A stretch of DNA of 8,396 nt, from the NCBI GenBank assembly GCA_902463835.1, contig CABQGZ010000121.1, positions 1 to 8,396 of the forward strand, given 5' to 3'. Every line of letters begins with the position of its first letter. The first letter of the stretch is position 1. This stretch comes from an uncultured Lachnospiraceae bacterium. Its GTDB lineage: Bacteria > Bacillota > Clostridia > Lachnospirales > Lachnospiraceae. The translations under genes and the position numbers were made by a program. This document shows, in pieces, positions 1 to 6,414 of the stretch. A model generated the notes under the pieces. That model saw nothing but the letters and a program-made list of their open reading frames with translations. It was not told the DNA's origin and made no database searches.

Positions 1-823
1 TGACCTCCTCCTGGTGTTTGATCTCCCGCTGCTGATTGTAGTATTGCTTCAGCAGTGCCTCCCGCACTTGGGCGCGCTTTGCGGCGTAGGCGGTATAGTT
101 GCCCTGGTATACGCTGACTTTGGTGCGATCCAGCTCAACAACTTTATTTACCACCTTATCCAGGAAATACCGGTCATGGGCTACGATCACTACCGTCCCC
201 CGATAGTTGGACAGATAAGTCTCCAGCCAGCTGATGGCTCCAATGTCCAGGTGGTTGGTAGGCTCGTCCAGCAGGATGATATCCGGCTTCTCCACCAAAA
301 GCTTGCCCAGGCAGACTCTTGTTCTCTGTCCGCCGGAGAGCTCCTGCATCCGCTTTGCGAATTCTTCCTCTGTGAAGCCGAGACCTTTTAAGACTCCCGC
401 CACCTCACTCTGGTAGGTGTAGCCGTCCAGCTGTTCAAATTCGTGATGGAGTCGGTTGTAGCTGTCCATGAATGCTTCCAGTTCCTCCACAGGCACCTGG
501 TTCATCTGTGCTTCCATCCGGTGCAGTCTGTCTTCCAGGGATATCACATATTCCTTGGCGGACAGCACCTCCTCGTAGATGGTATGATTGCCTGTAATAT
601 CCGGATTCTGCGGCAAATAGCCAACGGTTTTCCCCTTGGCTATTATGACTTCTCCGCTATCCTGTTTTAATTCCTGCATGATGATTCGCAGCAATGTTGT
701 TTTTCCCGCTCCGTTGATTCCTACAATGGCGGCCTTTTCACCTGCTTCGATGTGGAAGGAAGCGTTTTGAATGATTTCATCCGTGCCAAAGGACTTGCTG
801 ATATTTTGGCATGCTAGAATCAT
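1..823 (-). CDS. ABC-F family ATPase (N-terminal 274 residues, truncated by window edge)
   Basis: This is the N-terminal part of a soluble ABC-F protein. Members have two ATP-binding cassettes joined by a linker and no membrane domain; they act on the ribosome E site as translation factors or antibiotic-protection factors. The first cassette is complete: Walker A GINGAGKTT (residues 35-43), Q-loop Gln72, signature LSGGQ (162-166), Walker B plus catalytic glutamate LLDEPTNHLD (184-193, Glu187) and switch His216 in AHDRYFLD. The sequence then enters the basic, helical linker (KQYYNQQREIKHQEE) and leaves the window. The start is supported by AGGAGG 5 nt upstream of ATG. It begins 36 nt after the icd stop with no visible terminator or promoter between, so it may be co-transcribed with icd. 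Housekeeping (YdiF/Uup-like) versus resistance function cannot be decided without the linker and second cassette. Confidence 0.94.
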   Translation of the reverse strand, partial: MILACQNISKSFGTDEIIQNASFHIEAGEKAAIVGINGAGKTTLLRIIMQELKQDSGEVIIAKGKTVGYLPQNPDITGNHTIYEEVLSAKEYVISLEDRLHRMEAQMNQVPVEELEAFMDSYNRLHHEFEQLDGYTYQSEVAGVLKGLGFTEEEFAKRMQELSGGQRTRVCLGKLLVEKPDIILLDEPTNHLDIGAISWLETYLSNYRGTVVIVAHDRYFLDKVVNKVVELDRTKVSVYQGNYTAYAAKRAQVREALLKQYYNQQREIKHQEEV

Positions 824-859
824 GATGTCCTCCTGTTGCTTTTTCAGTAATCACAAATT

Positions 860-2068
860 TTAAAGCATTTCTTCCAAGGTGGAACGAATTGCTTTGATAA
901 AATTCTCGCTATTAAGCACTACCGGATTCTCCAGTGTAGTGATCAGCGCAAGATCCTTCGTCATCTTTCCGGATTCGATGGTGGTGAGGCATGCTTTTTC
1001 CAGCTTCTCCGCGAAATCGCACAGCTCCTGGATTCCGTCCAGCTCTCCGCGCTTTCTCAGGGCGCCGGTCCATGCAAAGATGGTGGCTACGGAGTTGGTG
1101 GAGGTTTCCTCCCCTTTCAGATGCTTGTAGTAATGGCGCTGTACGGTGCCGTGAGCGGCCTCATATTCGTAGTAGCCCTCCGGAGATACAAGTACAGAGG
1201 TCATCATGGCCAGGGAGCCGAAGGCGCTGGATACCATGTCACTCATCACATCGCCGTCATAGTTCTTGCAGGCCCAGATGAATCCGCCTTCCGCCTTCAT
1301 GACACGTGCTACGGCGTCATCGATAAGGGTATAGAAATACTCGATTCCGGCAGCTTTGAAGCTTTCATCGTATTTTGCATCATAGATTTCCTGGAAAATG
1401 TCCTTGAAGGTGTGGTCATATTTCTTGGAAATGGTGTCCTTGGTGGCGAACCAAAGATCCTGTTTCGTGTCCAGCGCGTAGTTGAAGCAGCTTCTGGCAA
1501 AGCTCTCGATGGAGCCGTTCAGGTTGTGCTGGCCCTGGATCACACCGGCGCCGGTAAAATTGTGGATCAGCTCTCTGGTCTCCGTTCCGTCCTCTGCGGT
1601 GTAGACAAGCTCACATTTTCCCGGGCCCGGAATCTTCATTTCCGATGCCTTGTACACGTCGCCGTAGGCGTGTCTTGCGATGGTGATGGGTTTCACCCAG
1701 TTCTTGACACAGGGCTCGATGCCTTTTACGGTGATGGGCGCACGGAATACTGTTCCGTCCAGGATCGCACGTATGGTTCCGTTGGGACTCTTCCACATTT
1801 CCTTTAGATTGTACTCTGTCATGCGGGCTGCGTTTGGGGTGATGGTGGCGCATTTTACAGCCACACCATACTTTTTGGTGGCATAGGCGGAGTCAAAGGT
1901 CACCTGATCGTCCGTCTCGTTGCGATATTCCAACCCCAAGTCATAGTACTCCGTCTTAAGATCGATAAAAGGTAATAACAGCTCATCCTTGATGATCTTC
2001 CAGAGAATTCTTGTCATCTCGTCGCCGTCCATCTCTACTAACGGTGTTGTCATTTTAATCTTGTCCAT
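860..2068 (-). CDS. icd: NADP-dependent isocitrate dehydrogenase, eukaryotic-like (subfamily II) homodimeric type
   Basis: It oxidatively decarboxylates isocitrate to 2-oxoglutarate, making NADPH; in an anaerobe this mainly feeds glutamate synthesis. The 402-residue protein resembles human cytosolic IDH1 along its whole length rather than E. coli Icd, placing it in the subfamily known from Thermotoga and Clostridium thermocellum. Visible landmarks are the substrate-binding stretch MWKSPNGTIR (91-100) with Arg100, Arg109 and Arg132, catalytic Lys210 in ATKDTI, metal-binding Asp250, Asp273 and Asp277 (around NYDGDVMSD), and the NADP-specifying pair Arg311-His312 in HGTVQRHY. The length is normal and no key residue is missing. 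The ATG has GGAGG about 10 nt upstream. A second methionine (residue 6) is possible but less well placed. It lies 86 nt after gntR, in a gap holding repeat-like sequence, and is probably in the same transcription unit as the citrate synthase homologue. Confidence 0.97.
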   Translation of the reverse strand: MDKIKMTTPLVEMDGDEMTRILWKIIKDELLLPFIDLKTEYYDLGLEYRNETDDQVTFDSAYATKKYGVAVKCATITPNAARMTEYNLKEMWKSPNGTIRAILDGTVFRAPITVKGIEPCVKNWVKPITIARHAYGDVYKASEMKIPGPGKCELVYTAEDGTETRELIHNFTGAGVIQGQHNLNGSIESFARSCFNYALDTKQDLWFATKDTISKKYDHTFKDIFQEIYDAKYDESFKAAGIEYFYTLIDDAVARVMKAEGGFIWACKNYDGDVMSDMVSSAFGSLAMMTSVLVSPEGYYEYEAAHGTVQRHYYKHLKGEETSTNSVATIFAWTGALRKRGELDGIQELCDFAEKLEKACLTTIESGKMTKDLALITTLENPVVLNSENFIKAIRSTLEEML

Positions 2069-2154
2069 GATAAATTATCCTCCATTCTTTCTTTTGCGCC
2101 TTTGCGAATGGCGCGGGCTGAACGTCCCACCTTGTGCTCCCATGAATGAGCATG
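2069..2154 (-). repeat. gntR-icd spacer carrying modules shared with the 6415-6624 element
   Basis: Three pieces of this short spacer recur in the large structured spacer upstream of rpsB. The 16-mer ATGGCGCGGGCTGAAC at 2108-2123 is identical to 6605-6620. GCGCCTTTGCG at 2096-2106 is identical to 6542-6552. The 22 bases at 2135-2156, which run into the gntR stop, match 6451-6472 with two mismatches. The 22-mer folds into a small hairpin (TGCTC/GAGCA stem, 8-nt loop) in both copies. The order of the pieces differs between the two sites. I see no promoter or terminator here; the icd ribosome binding site is at 2079-2083. Confidence 0.6.
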
Positions 2155-2829
2155 TTATGCCTTCTCCTCACTTGCGCTCACCACGTCCTCCCAGCCGTAC
2201 GCGCTGATGTTCTCCATAGTGTTCATGATATGGCCGTTTGCCAGCTGCTGGGCCTTCTCTGGATCCCGCGCCTTTAAAGCCTCCAGTATCTGGCGGTGTT
2301 CCTCGTTGGACCGGGCGCTCCGTTTGGGCACTGCCCAGGTGACCTTCCGCACACGCTCCACATAGTGATGATAGTCGCTTAATACATGCTCCAGAACCTT
2401 GCTCCCGGAAGCCTGATACAGCTGCTGATGGAACCGGTTGTCCAGCTCTACCAGCTGATCATAATGCTCCCGCTTCAGCTGGAAATCGGACAGGCACATG
2501 ATCTCCTCCATGGCCTCCAGCTGCTCCGTTGTTGCTTTCTCCGCAGCACGTCTGGCGCAAAGTCCCTCCAGCATGGAACGTATCTCGTAGATATCGTGGA
2601 TATCCTCCGCCGTGAAGCCCACCACATAGGCCCCTTTGTTGGGAATGATGGTCACCAGCCCTTCCAGCTCCAGCTGGCGCAAGGCTTCCCGCACCGGCGT
2701 GCGGCTGACGCCCAACTCGTCCCCGATGGTCTTCTCCTTCAGTTCCTCGCCTTTTTCGTATTTTCCGGACAGGATACTCTCCCGAATCCGATTGAATACC
2801 CGCTGTCCCATGGAATGATTCTCTTCCAT
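2155..2829 (-). CDS. GntR family transcriptional regulator, FadR/FCD subfamily
   Basis: This is a 224-residue DNA-binding regulator. Residues about 7-70 form the winged helix: ESILSGKYEKGEEL, then TIGDELGVSRTPVREALRQL as recognition helix region, then wing GLVTIIPNKGAYV. Residues about 75-210 form the all-helical FCD ligand domain, with the expected metal-binding set Asp130 and His134 (LDNRFHQQL), His178 (NEEHRQIL) and His200 (NGHIMN). FCD proteins commonly sense small carboxylates. The start was moved inward from the longest possible frame (which begins at 2877) because AGGGAGGG lies 8 nt upstream of the ATG at 2829 and the longer form would overlap the preceding gene. It starts 20 nt after the citrate synthase homologue, so the two are probably translated from one message. 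Paired GntR-type palindromes at the operon promoter suggest autoregulation. Ligand unknown; citrate, isocitrate or 2-oxoglutarate are guesses from context. Confidence 0.93.
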   Translation of the reverse strand: MEENHSMGQRVFNRIRESILSGKYEKGEELKEKTIGDELGVSRTPVREALRQLELEGLVTIIPNKGAYVVGFTAEDIHDIYEIRSMLEGLCARRAAEKATTEQLEAMEEIMCLSDFQLKREHYDQLVELDNRFHQQLYQASGSKVLEHVLSDYHHYVERVRKVTWAVPKRSARSNEEHRQILEALKARDPEKAQQLANGHIMNTMENISAYGWEDVVSASEEKA

Positions 2830-2849
2830 TGCGAAAACCCTCCCTATAG

Positions 2850-4232
2850 TTATAATACAATTCCGAGACTTTTGCAACAGTCTGTGATGACAACCACCAA
2901 TTCATTGTCGGTAATCACAGTCACGCGGCCTTCCTCGTACTGCTGATCCACCCAGTCCTTCACCTTGTGTACCAGCTCAGAGTTCTTGTCCACCTGGCGT
3001 TCCTGGTTCAGACGATAATAGGTGTTGATCCAGTGCGCGATGCCTGCAAGGCCTGAGGTGTTGGAAACAGCAACCAGAGGCGGGCGGTTTAAAAATTTTG
3101 CCGTATCAAAAATATTGTAGATCTCCTCATTTTTCAATAGTCCGTCCGCGTGGATACCGGCTCTTGTCACATTGAAGTTCTTTCCCGCAAAAGGCGTCTG
3201 GCTTGGCAGGGTGTAGCCCAGCTCCTTCTCGTAGTAATCCGCAAGCTCCGTGATCACTGTGGTCTCCATGCCATCCAGCGTTCCCTTTAACTGGGCGTAC
3301 TCGAACACCATGGCCTCCAGGGGCGTATTGCCGGTGCGCTCGCCGATGCCGAACAGCGAACAATTCACGCCACAAGCGCCGTAGAGCCATGCCGCAGTGG
3401 AATTATTGACCGCTTTGTAGAAATCATTGTGTCCATGCCACTCGATCCACTCGGAAGGAACTCCCGCATGGGTCTTCAAGCCATAGATAATGCCCGGCAC
3501 ACTTCTTGGAATCACCGCTCCCGGGAAGTTCACGCCGTAGCCCATGGTGTCGCAGGCCCGGATCTTGATGGGGATATTGTATTCCTTGCTCAGCTTCATC
3601 AGTTCCGCGCAGAAGGGGATCACAAAGCCGTAGATATCGGAACGCGTGATGTCCTCCAGATGACATCTGGGGCTGATGCCGGTCTCCAGACATTCCCGAA
3701 TGACGCTTAAATAATGCTTCATCACCTGGCTTCTTGTCATTTTCATTTTATAGAAGATATGATAGTCCGAACAGCTCACCAGGATTCCTGTCTCCTTCAT
3801 ACCGATGTCCTTCACCAACTGAAAATCCTGCTTGCTGGCCCGGATCCAGCTTGTCACCTCCGGAAATTGATAGCCGCGCTCCATACATTTGTACACCGCG
3901 TCCCGGTCCTTCTTGCTGTAGAGGAAGAACTCGCTCTGACGGATGAGGCCATTGGGACCGCCCAGGCGGTGAAAATAATCGTAGATGGTTACGATCTGCT
4001 CCGTGGTGTAGGGCGCACGGGACTGCTGACCATCCCGGAAGGTGGTGTCTGTGATCCAGATATTGTCCGGCATATCATGTGGTACGATCCTGTCATTGAA
4101 CGCAATCTTTGGAATCTCCTCATAGGGAAACAGATTGCGGAAGGTATTGGGTTCCTCCACGTCTACCAGCTTGTAGAAATGCTCCTCCAGCTGCAGCAGA
4201 TTGGTGTGCTTGTTCATTACGACTTCTCTCAT
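2850..4232 (-). CDS. Probable (Re)-type citrate synthase of the isopropylmalate/homocitrate synthase (DRE-TIM) family
   Basis: This is a Claisen-condensing enzyme of the HMGL-like TIM-barrel superfamily. The barrel carries the metal/substrate motif DTTFRDGQQ (62-70, Asp67), the HxH metal ligands WHGHND (His266, His268) and the second family signature GIGERTGNTPLE (295-306), followed by AGIHADG (358-364). At 460 residues it lacks the long leucine-sensing C-terminal domain of typical LeuA. No leu or lysine genes are nearby; the operon instead holds isocitrate dehydrogenase. Clostridium kluyveri is established to make citrate with an Re-face citrate synthase from this family, so acetyl-CoA plus oxaloacetate to citrate is the best inference. 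Homocitrate or isopropylmalate synthase remain possible from sequence alone. The start is uncertain: neither ATG at 4232 nor ATG at 4217 (residue 6) has a strong ribosome binding site. It is the first gene after the operator/promoter at 4283-4342. Confidence 0.78.
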   Translation of the reverse strand: MREVVMNKHTNLLQLEEHFYKLVDVEEPNTFRNLFPYEEIPKIAFNDRIVPHDMPDNIWITDTTFRDGQQSRAPYTTEQIVTIYDYFHRLGGPNGLIRQSEFFLYSKKDRDAVYKCMERGYQFPEVTSWIRASKQDFQLVKDIGMKETGILVSCSDYHIFYKMKMTRSQVMKHYLSVIRECLETGISPRCHLEDITRSDIYGFVIPFCAELMKLSKEYNIPIKIRACDTMGYGVNFPGAVIPRSVPGIIYGLKTHAGVPSEWIEWHGHNDFYKAVNNSTAAWLYGACGVNCSLFGIGERTGNTPLEAMVFEYAQLKGTLDGMETTVITELADYYEKELGYTLPSQTPFAGKNFNVTRAGIHADGLLKNEEIYNIFDTAKFLNRPPLVAVSNTSGLAGIAHWINTYYRLNQERQVDKNSELVHKVKDWVDQQYEEGRVTVITDNELVVVITDCCKSLGIVL

Positions 4233-4282
4233 AGGTGTGAGCGCCTGCCTTTCTTCGTGTCATTACGTTTCAGTTTCTTTTT

Positions 4283-4330
4283 GCATAATTGTATACAATC
4301 TCTTATTTGTATCATTGTATACAATTATGC
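4283..4330. promoter_or_regulatory. Paired palindromic operator (putative GntR/FCD binding sites)
   Basis: Two identical 12-bp perfect palindromes, ATTGTATACAAT, lie at 4288-4299 and 4314-4325, with centres 26 bp apart. They are embedded in a perfect 17-bp inverted repeat (4283-4299 and 4314-4330) with a 14-bp spacer. A GTATAC core flanked by TTG/CAA is a typical site type for FCD-subclass GntR dimers. The upstream copy covers the -10 box of the promoter, and the other falls just after the predicted transcription start, an arrangement suited to repression. The regulator is most likely the gntR gene of the same operon. Confidence 0.8.
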
Positions 4331-4342
4331 CAGATTCGTCAA
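4314..4342 (-). promoter_or_regulatory. Sigma-A promoter for the citrate synthase-gntR-icd unit
   Basis: On the minus strand TTGACG (4342-4337) is followed after exactly 17 nt by TACAAT (4319-4314). Transcription would start near 4307, giving a leader of about 75 nt. The -10 box is inside the operator palindrome at 4314-4325. Confidence 0.75.
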
Positions 4343-4404
4343 CTGTTTTTTTATAAAATATTGAATGAAATCTTTCCCTCGCTGACTGTTCCCACATAGA
4401 TATA

Positions 4405-4451
4405 TAAAAAACCCTTGTAAACCGGCCACTCCAGCCATCTACAAGGGTTTT
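4405..4451 (-). terminator. Rho-independent terminator after tsf
   Basis: The arms AAAACCCTTGTA (4408-4419) and TACAAGGGTTTT (4440-4451) are perfectly complementary over 12 bp with a 20-nt loop. On the minus strand the stem ends in a run of six T (4410-4405). It sits about 50 nt after the tsf stop and upstream of the next promoter, so it closes the rpsB-tsf operon. The plus strand also ends in four T, so weak bidirectional action is possible. Confidence 0.88.
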
Positions 4452-4500
4452 GCTTACTTATGAGATTCGCCAAAATCAGCGTCTTTCGAACTTAAAACGC

Positions 4501-5439
4501 TTAGTTTCCAGCCATCTGAGCCGCAACCTCAGCCGCAAAGTCTTCCTGCTTCTTCTCCAGGCCTTCGCCGGTCTCAAAGCGTACAAACTTCTTCACAGAT
4601 ACAGCAGCTCCAACCTTCTTGGATACCTCTTCCAGATATTTTCCAACGGTCTGCTTGCCGTCCTCTGCCTTCACATATACCTGATCTACCAGGCAGATCT
4701 CCTTCAGCTCTTTGTTCACACGGCCTTCGATCATTCCGTTGATGACCTTCTCCGGCTTCTGGGATTCCTTCGGGTCGTTCATGATCTGTGCCAGAAGGAT
4801 CTCCTTCTCATGTGCGATGTACTCCTCGCTGATCTCAGCTCTTGTCACATACTTGGGCGACAGAGCTGCAATCTGCATCGCGATGTTGGACAGCGCTTCC
4901 TTCACATCATCATTGACAACGGCAGTGTCTGCTTCCACAATAACACCGATTCTTCCGCCGCCATGAATATAGGATACAACACAGCCGTTTGCTGCTACTA
5001 CCTTCTCAAATCTGCGGATGTTCAGGTTCTCGCCGATCACTGCAACCTTCTCAACCAGAGCGTCCTTCACAGTCTTGCTGCCATCCTCGATCCAGCTCTC
5101 TGCCATGAACGCATCCATATCTGCTGCATCGGAAACAACTGCCTGCTCTGCAACGGCCTTCACAAATGCCTGGAAGGTCTCGTTCTTGGCAACGAAGTCT
5201 GTCTCGGAATTCACTTCCACAACTGCTGCTGTCTGATCATCCTTTACCACTACGGTACAAAGGCCTTCTGCTGCGATTCTTCCTGCTTTCTTCTCAGCCT
5301 TAGCCTGTCCGTTCTTTCTCAAAAATTCAACTGCGGCATCCATATCACCATTTGTCTCTGTCAACGCCTTCTTGCAGTCCATCATACCTGCGCCGGTCAA
5401 CTCGCGCAGCTCTTTTACCATTCCTGCTGTAATAGCCAT
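4501..5439 (-). CDS. tsf: Translation elongation factor Ts (EF-Ts)
   Basis: EF-Ts is the nucleotide exchange factor that releases GDP from EF-Tu in the cytosol. The 312-residue protein has the N-terminal UBA-like module (VKELRELTGAGMMDCKKAL, about residues 8-26) and the conserved EF-Tu-contacting TDFVAKNE (80-87), followed by the core dimerisation-type subdomains. It is longer than the 283-residue E. coli protein but nothing looks broken. The ATG is set by GGAGGT 7 nt upstream. It follows rpsB after 30 nt, the near-universal rpsB-tsf order, with no promoter visible in between; a terminator follows at 4405-4451. Confidence 0.99.
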   Translation of the reverse strand: MAITAGMVKELRELTGAGMMDCKKALTETNGDMDAAVEFLRKNGQAKAEKKAGRIAAEGLCTVVVKDDQTAAVVEVNSETDFVAKNETFQAFVKAVAEQAVVSDAADMDAFMAESWIEDGSKTVKDALVEKVAVIGENLNIRRFEKVVAANGCVVSYIHGGGRIGVIVEADTAVVNDDVKEALSNIAMQIAALSPKYVTRAEISEEYIAHEKEILLAQIMNDPKESQKPEKVINGMIEGRVNKELKEICLVDQVYVKAEDGKQTVGKYLEEVSKKVGAAVSVKKFVRFETGEGLEKKQEDFAAEVAAQMAGN

Positions 5440-5469
5440 GATTCCTACCTCCAGATTATTATGTTTCGA

Positions 5470-6228
5470 TTATTCCTCTACTACTGCTTCCTCTTCTGCT
5501 GCAAATTCTTCCTCTGCCGCATAAGCTTCCTCATCAGTCTCGATGGTTCCCTGATTTGCCTCGATCACTGCATCAGCCATCTTGGAAACGATCAGTTTCA
5601 CAGCTCTGATTGCATCATCGTTACCCGGGATCACATAATCTAATTCTTCTGGATCGCAGTTTGTATCAGCAATACCGATCAACGGAATACCCAGGGTGTG
5701 AGCTTCCTGTACGCAGATTCTCTCCTTCTTGGGATCTACTACGAAGATGGCATCCGGAATACGCTTCATATCCTTGATACCGCCAAGGTTCTTCTCCAGC
5801 TTCTCCCACTCTTTTCTCAGAGCGATAACTTCCTTCTTGGGAAGTACGTCGAAGGTTCCGTCCTCTGCCATGGTCTCGATTGCTTTCAATCTTCCGATAC
5901 GGCTCTGGATTGTCTTGAAGTTGGTCAGCATACCGCCTAACCATCTCTCATTTACATAGAACATTCCGCAGCGCTCTGCCTCTGTCTTGATGGCATCCTG
6001 CGCCTGCTTCTTGGTTCCTACAAAAAGGATGGTGCCGCCCTCAGCCGCGATGTCCGCAACTGCCTTGTAAGCTGCATCTACCATGCCTACAGACTTCTGC
6101 AGGTCAATGATATAAATACCATTTCTCTCGGTGTAGATGTAGGGAGCCATCTTAGGGTTCCATCTTCTTGTCTGATGTCCGAAATGAACACCGGCTTCCA
6201 GTAACTGTTTCATTGAAATAACACTCAT
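5470..6228 (-). CDS. rpsB: 30S ribosomal protein S2
   Basis: S2 is a late-assembling protein of the small subunit head/body junction, needed for S1 (or equivalent) docking and initiation. The 252-residue protein begins MSVISMKQLLEAGVHFGHQT and contains the classic S2 segments RWNPKMAPYIY, FVGTKKQAQ, NERWLGGMLTNF and GIADTNCDPE. It ends in a very acidic tail rich in Glu and Ala, common in clostridial S2. The start at 6228 is chosen over the open frame that continues to 6405 because GGAGGT lies 7 nt upstream and homology begins here; the longer form would swallow the leader and part of the promoter region. First gene of the rpsB-tsf operon. Confidence 0.99.
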   Translation of the reverse strand: MSVISMKQLLEAGVHFGHQTRRWNPKMAPYIYTERNGIYIIDLQKSVGMVDAAYKAVADIAAEGGTILFVGTKKQAQDAIKTEAERCGMFYVNERWLGGMLTNFKTIQSRIGRLKAIETMAEDGTFDVLPKKEVIALRKEWEKLEKNLGGIKDMKRIPDAIFVVDPKKERICVQEAHTLGIPLIGIADTNCDPEELDYVIPGNDDAIRAVKLIVSKMADAVIEANQGTIETDEEAYAAEEEFAAEEEAVVEE

Positions 6229-6331
6229 TTTCTCTACCTCCATTGGTTGTTTTCTTCCATATGCCTCCACCTTGAGAAGAACCGTAAGGCACCATTCCTC
6301 AAGTCTGCATATGTGATTGTTTTGCGCTACA

Positions 6332-6360
6332 AGAGAAAGCACGCAGGGCGCACTTTCTCC
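6332..6360 (-). promoter_or_regulatory. Strong hairpin in the rpsB 5' leader
   Basis: Read on the minus strand, the first segment of the predicted 138-nt leader folds into a hairpin of 13 pairs closed by a CCU triloop: (G)GAGAAAGUGCGC pairs with GCGUGCUUUCUC(U), using three G-U wobbles. It begins about 6 nt after the predicted transcription start and has no T-run, so it is not a terminator. S2 represses its own operon in proteobacteria; a similar role here is only a guess, and RNA stability is an alternative. Confidence 0.55.
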
Positions 6361-6372
6361 GTTGACTTTTGC

Positions 6373-6401
6373 AGTATAACACAGGTTTTTAAGGAATGCA
6401 A
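6373..6401 (-). promoter_or_regulatory. rpsB: Sigma-A promoter of the rpsB-tsf operon
   Basis: On the minus strand TTGCAT (6401-6396) is followed after 17 nt by TATACT (6378-6373), with a TGT directly before the -10 box that gives an extended -10. Transcription would begin near 6366, about 138 nt before the rpsB ATG. An A-rich tract lies just upstream (6404-6410 region), as is usual for strong housekeeping promoters. Confidence 0.8.
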
Positions 6402-6414
6402 GCATTTTTTTCTA

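Noticed and set aside
1121..1807. 228-codon plus-strand open frame
   Set aside because: It lies wholly antisense to icd, which has full-length homology and catalytic residues; the plus frame resembles no family.
2830..2877. N-terminal extension of the GntR regulator to an ATG at 2877
   Set aside because: It would overlap the preceding gene and lacks a ribosome binding site, whereas the ATG at 2829 has AGGGAGGG 8 nt upstream.
3714..4364. 216-codon plus-strand open frame
   Set aside because: It is antisense to the citrate synthase homologue and runs through its promoter and operator; no ribosome binding site or domain supports it.
4450..5643. 397-codon plus-strand open frame
   Set aside because: It is antisense to tsf and the end of rpsB, has Cys/Leu/His-rich composition typical of a reverse-frame shadow, and lacks any recognisable domain.
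6229..6405. N-terminal extension of rpsB to an ATG at 6405
   Set aside because: The added residues do not look like S2, would cross the predicted promoter and leader hairpin, and the ATG at 6228 has an ideal GGAGGT.
6396..6410. Plus-strand hairpin AATGC-AA-GCATT followed by a T-run, resembling a terminator
   Set aside because: The stem is short with a 2-nt loop, no plus-strand gene precedes it, and the bases are explained by the -35 region and upstream A tract of the rpsB promoter.
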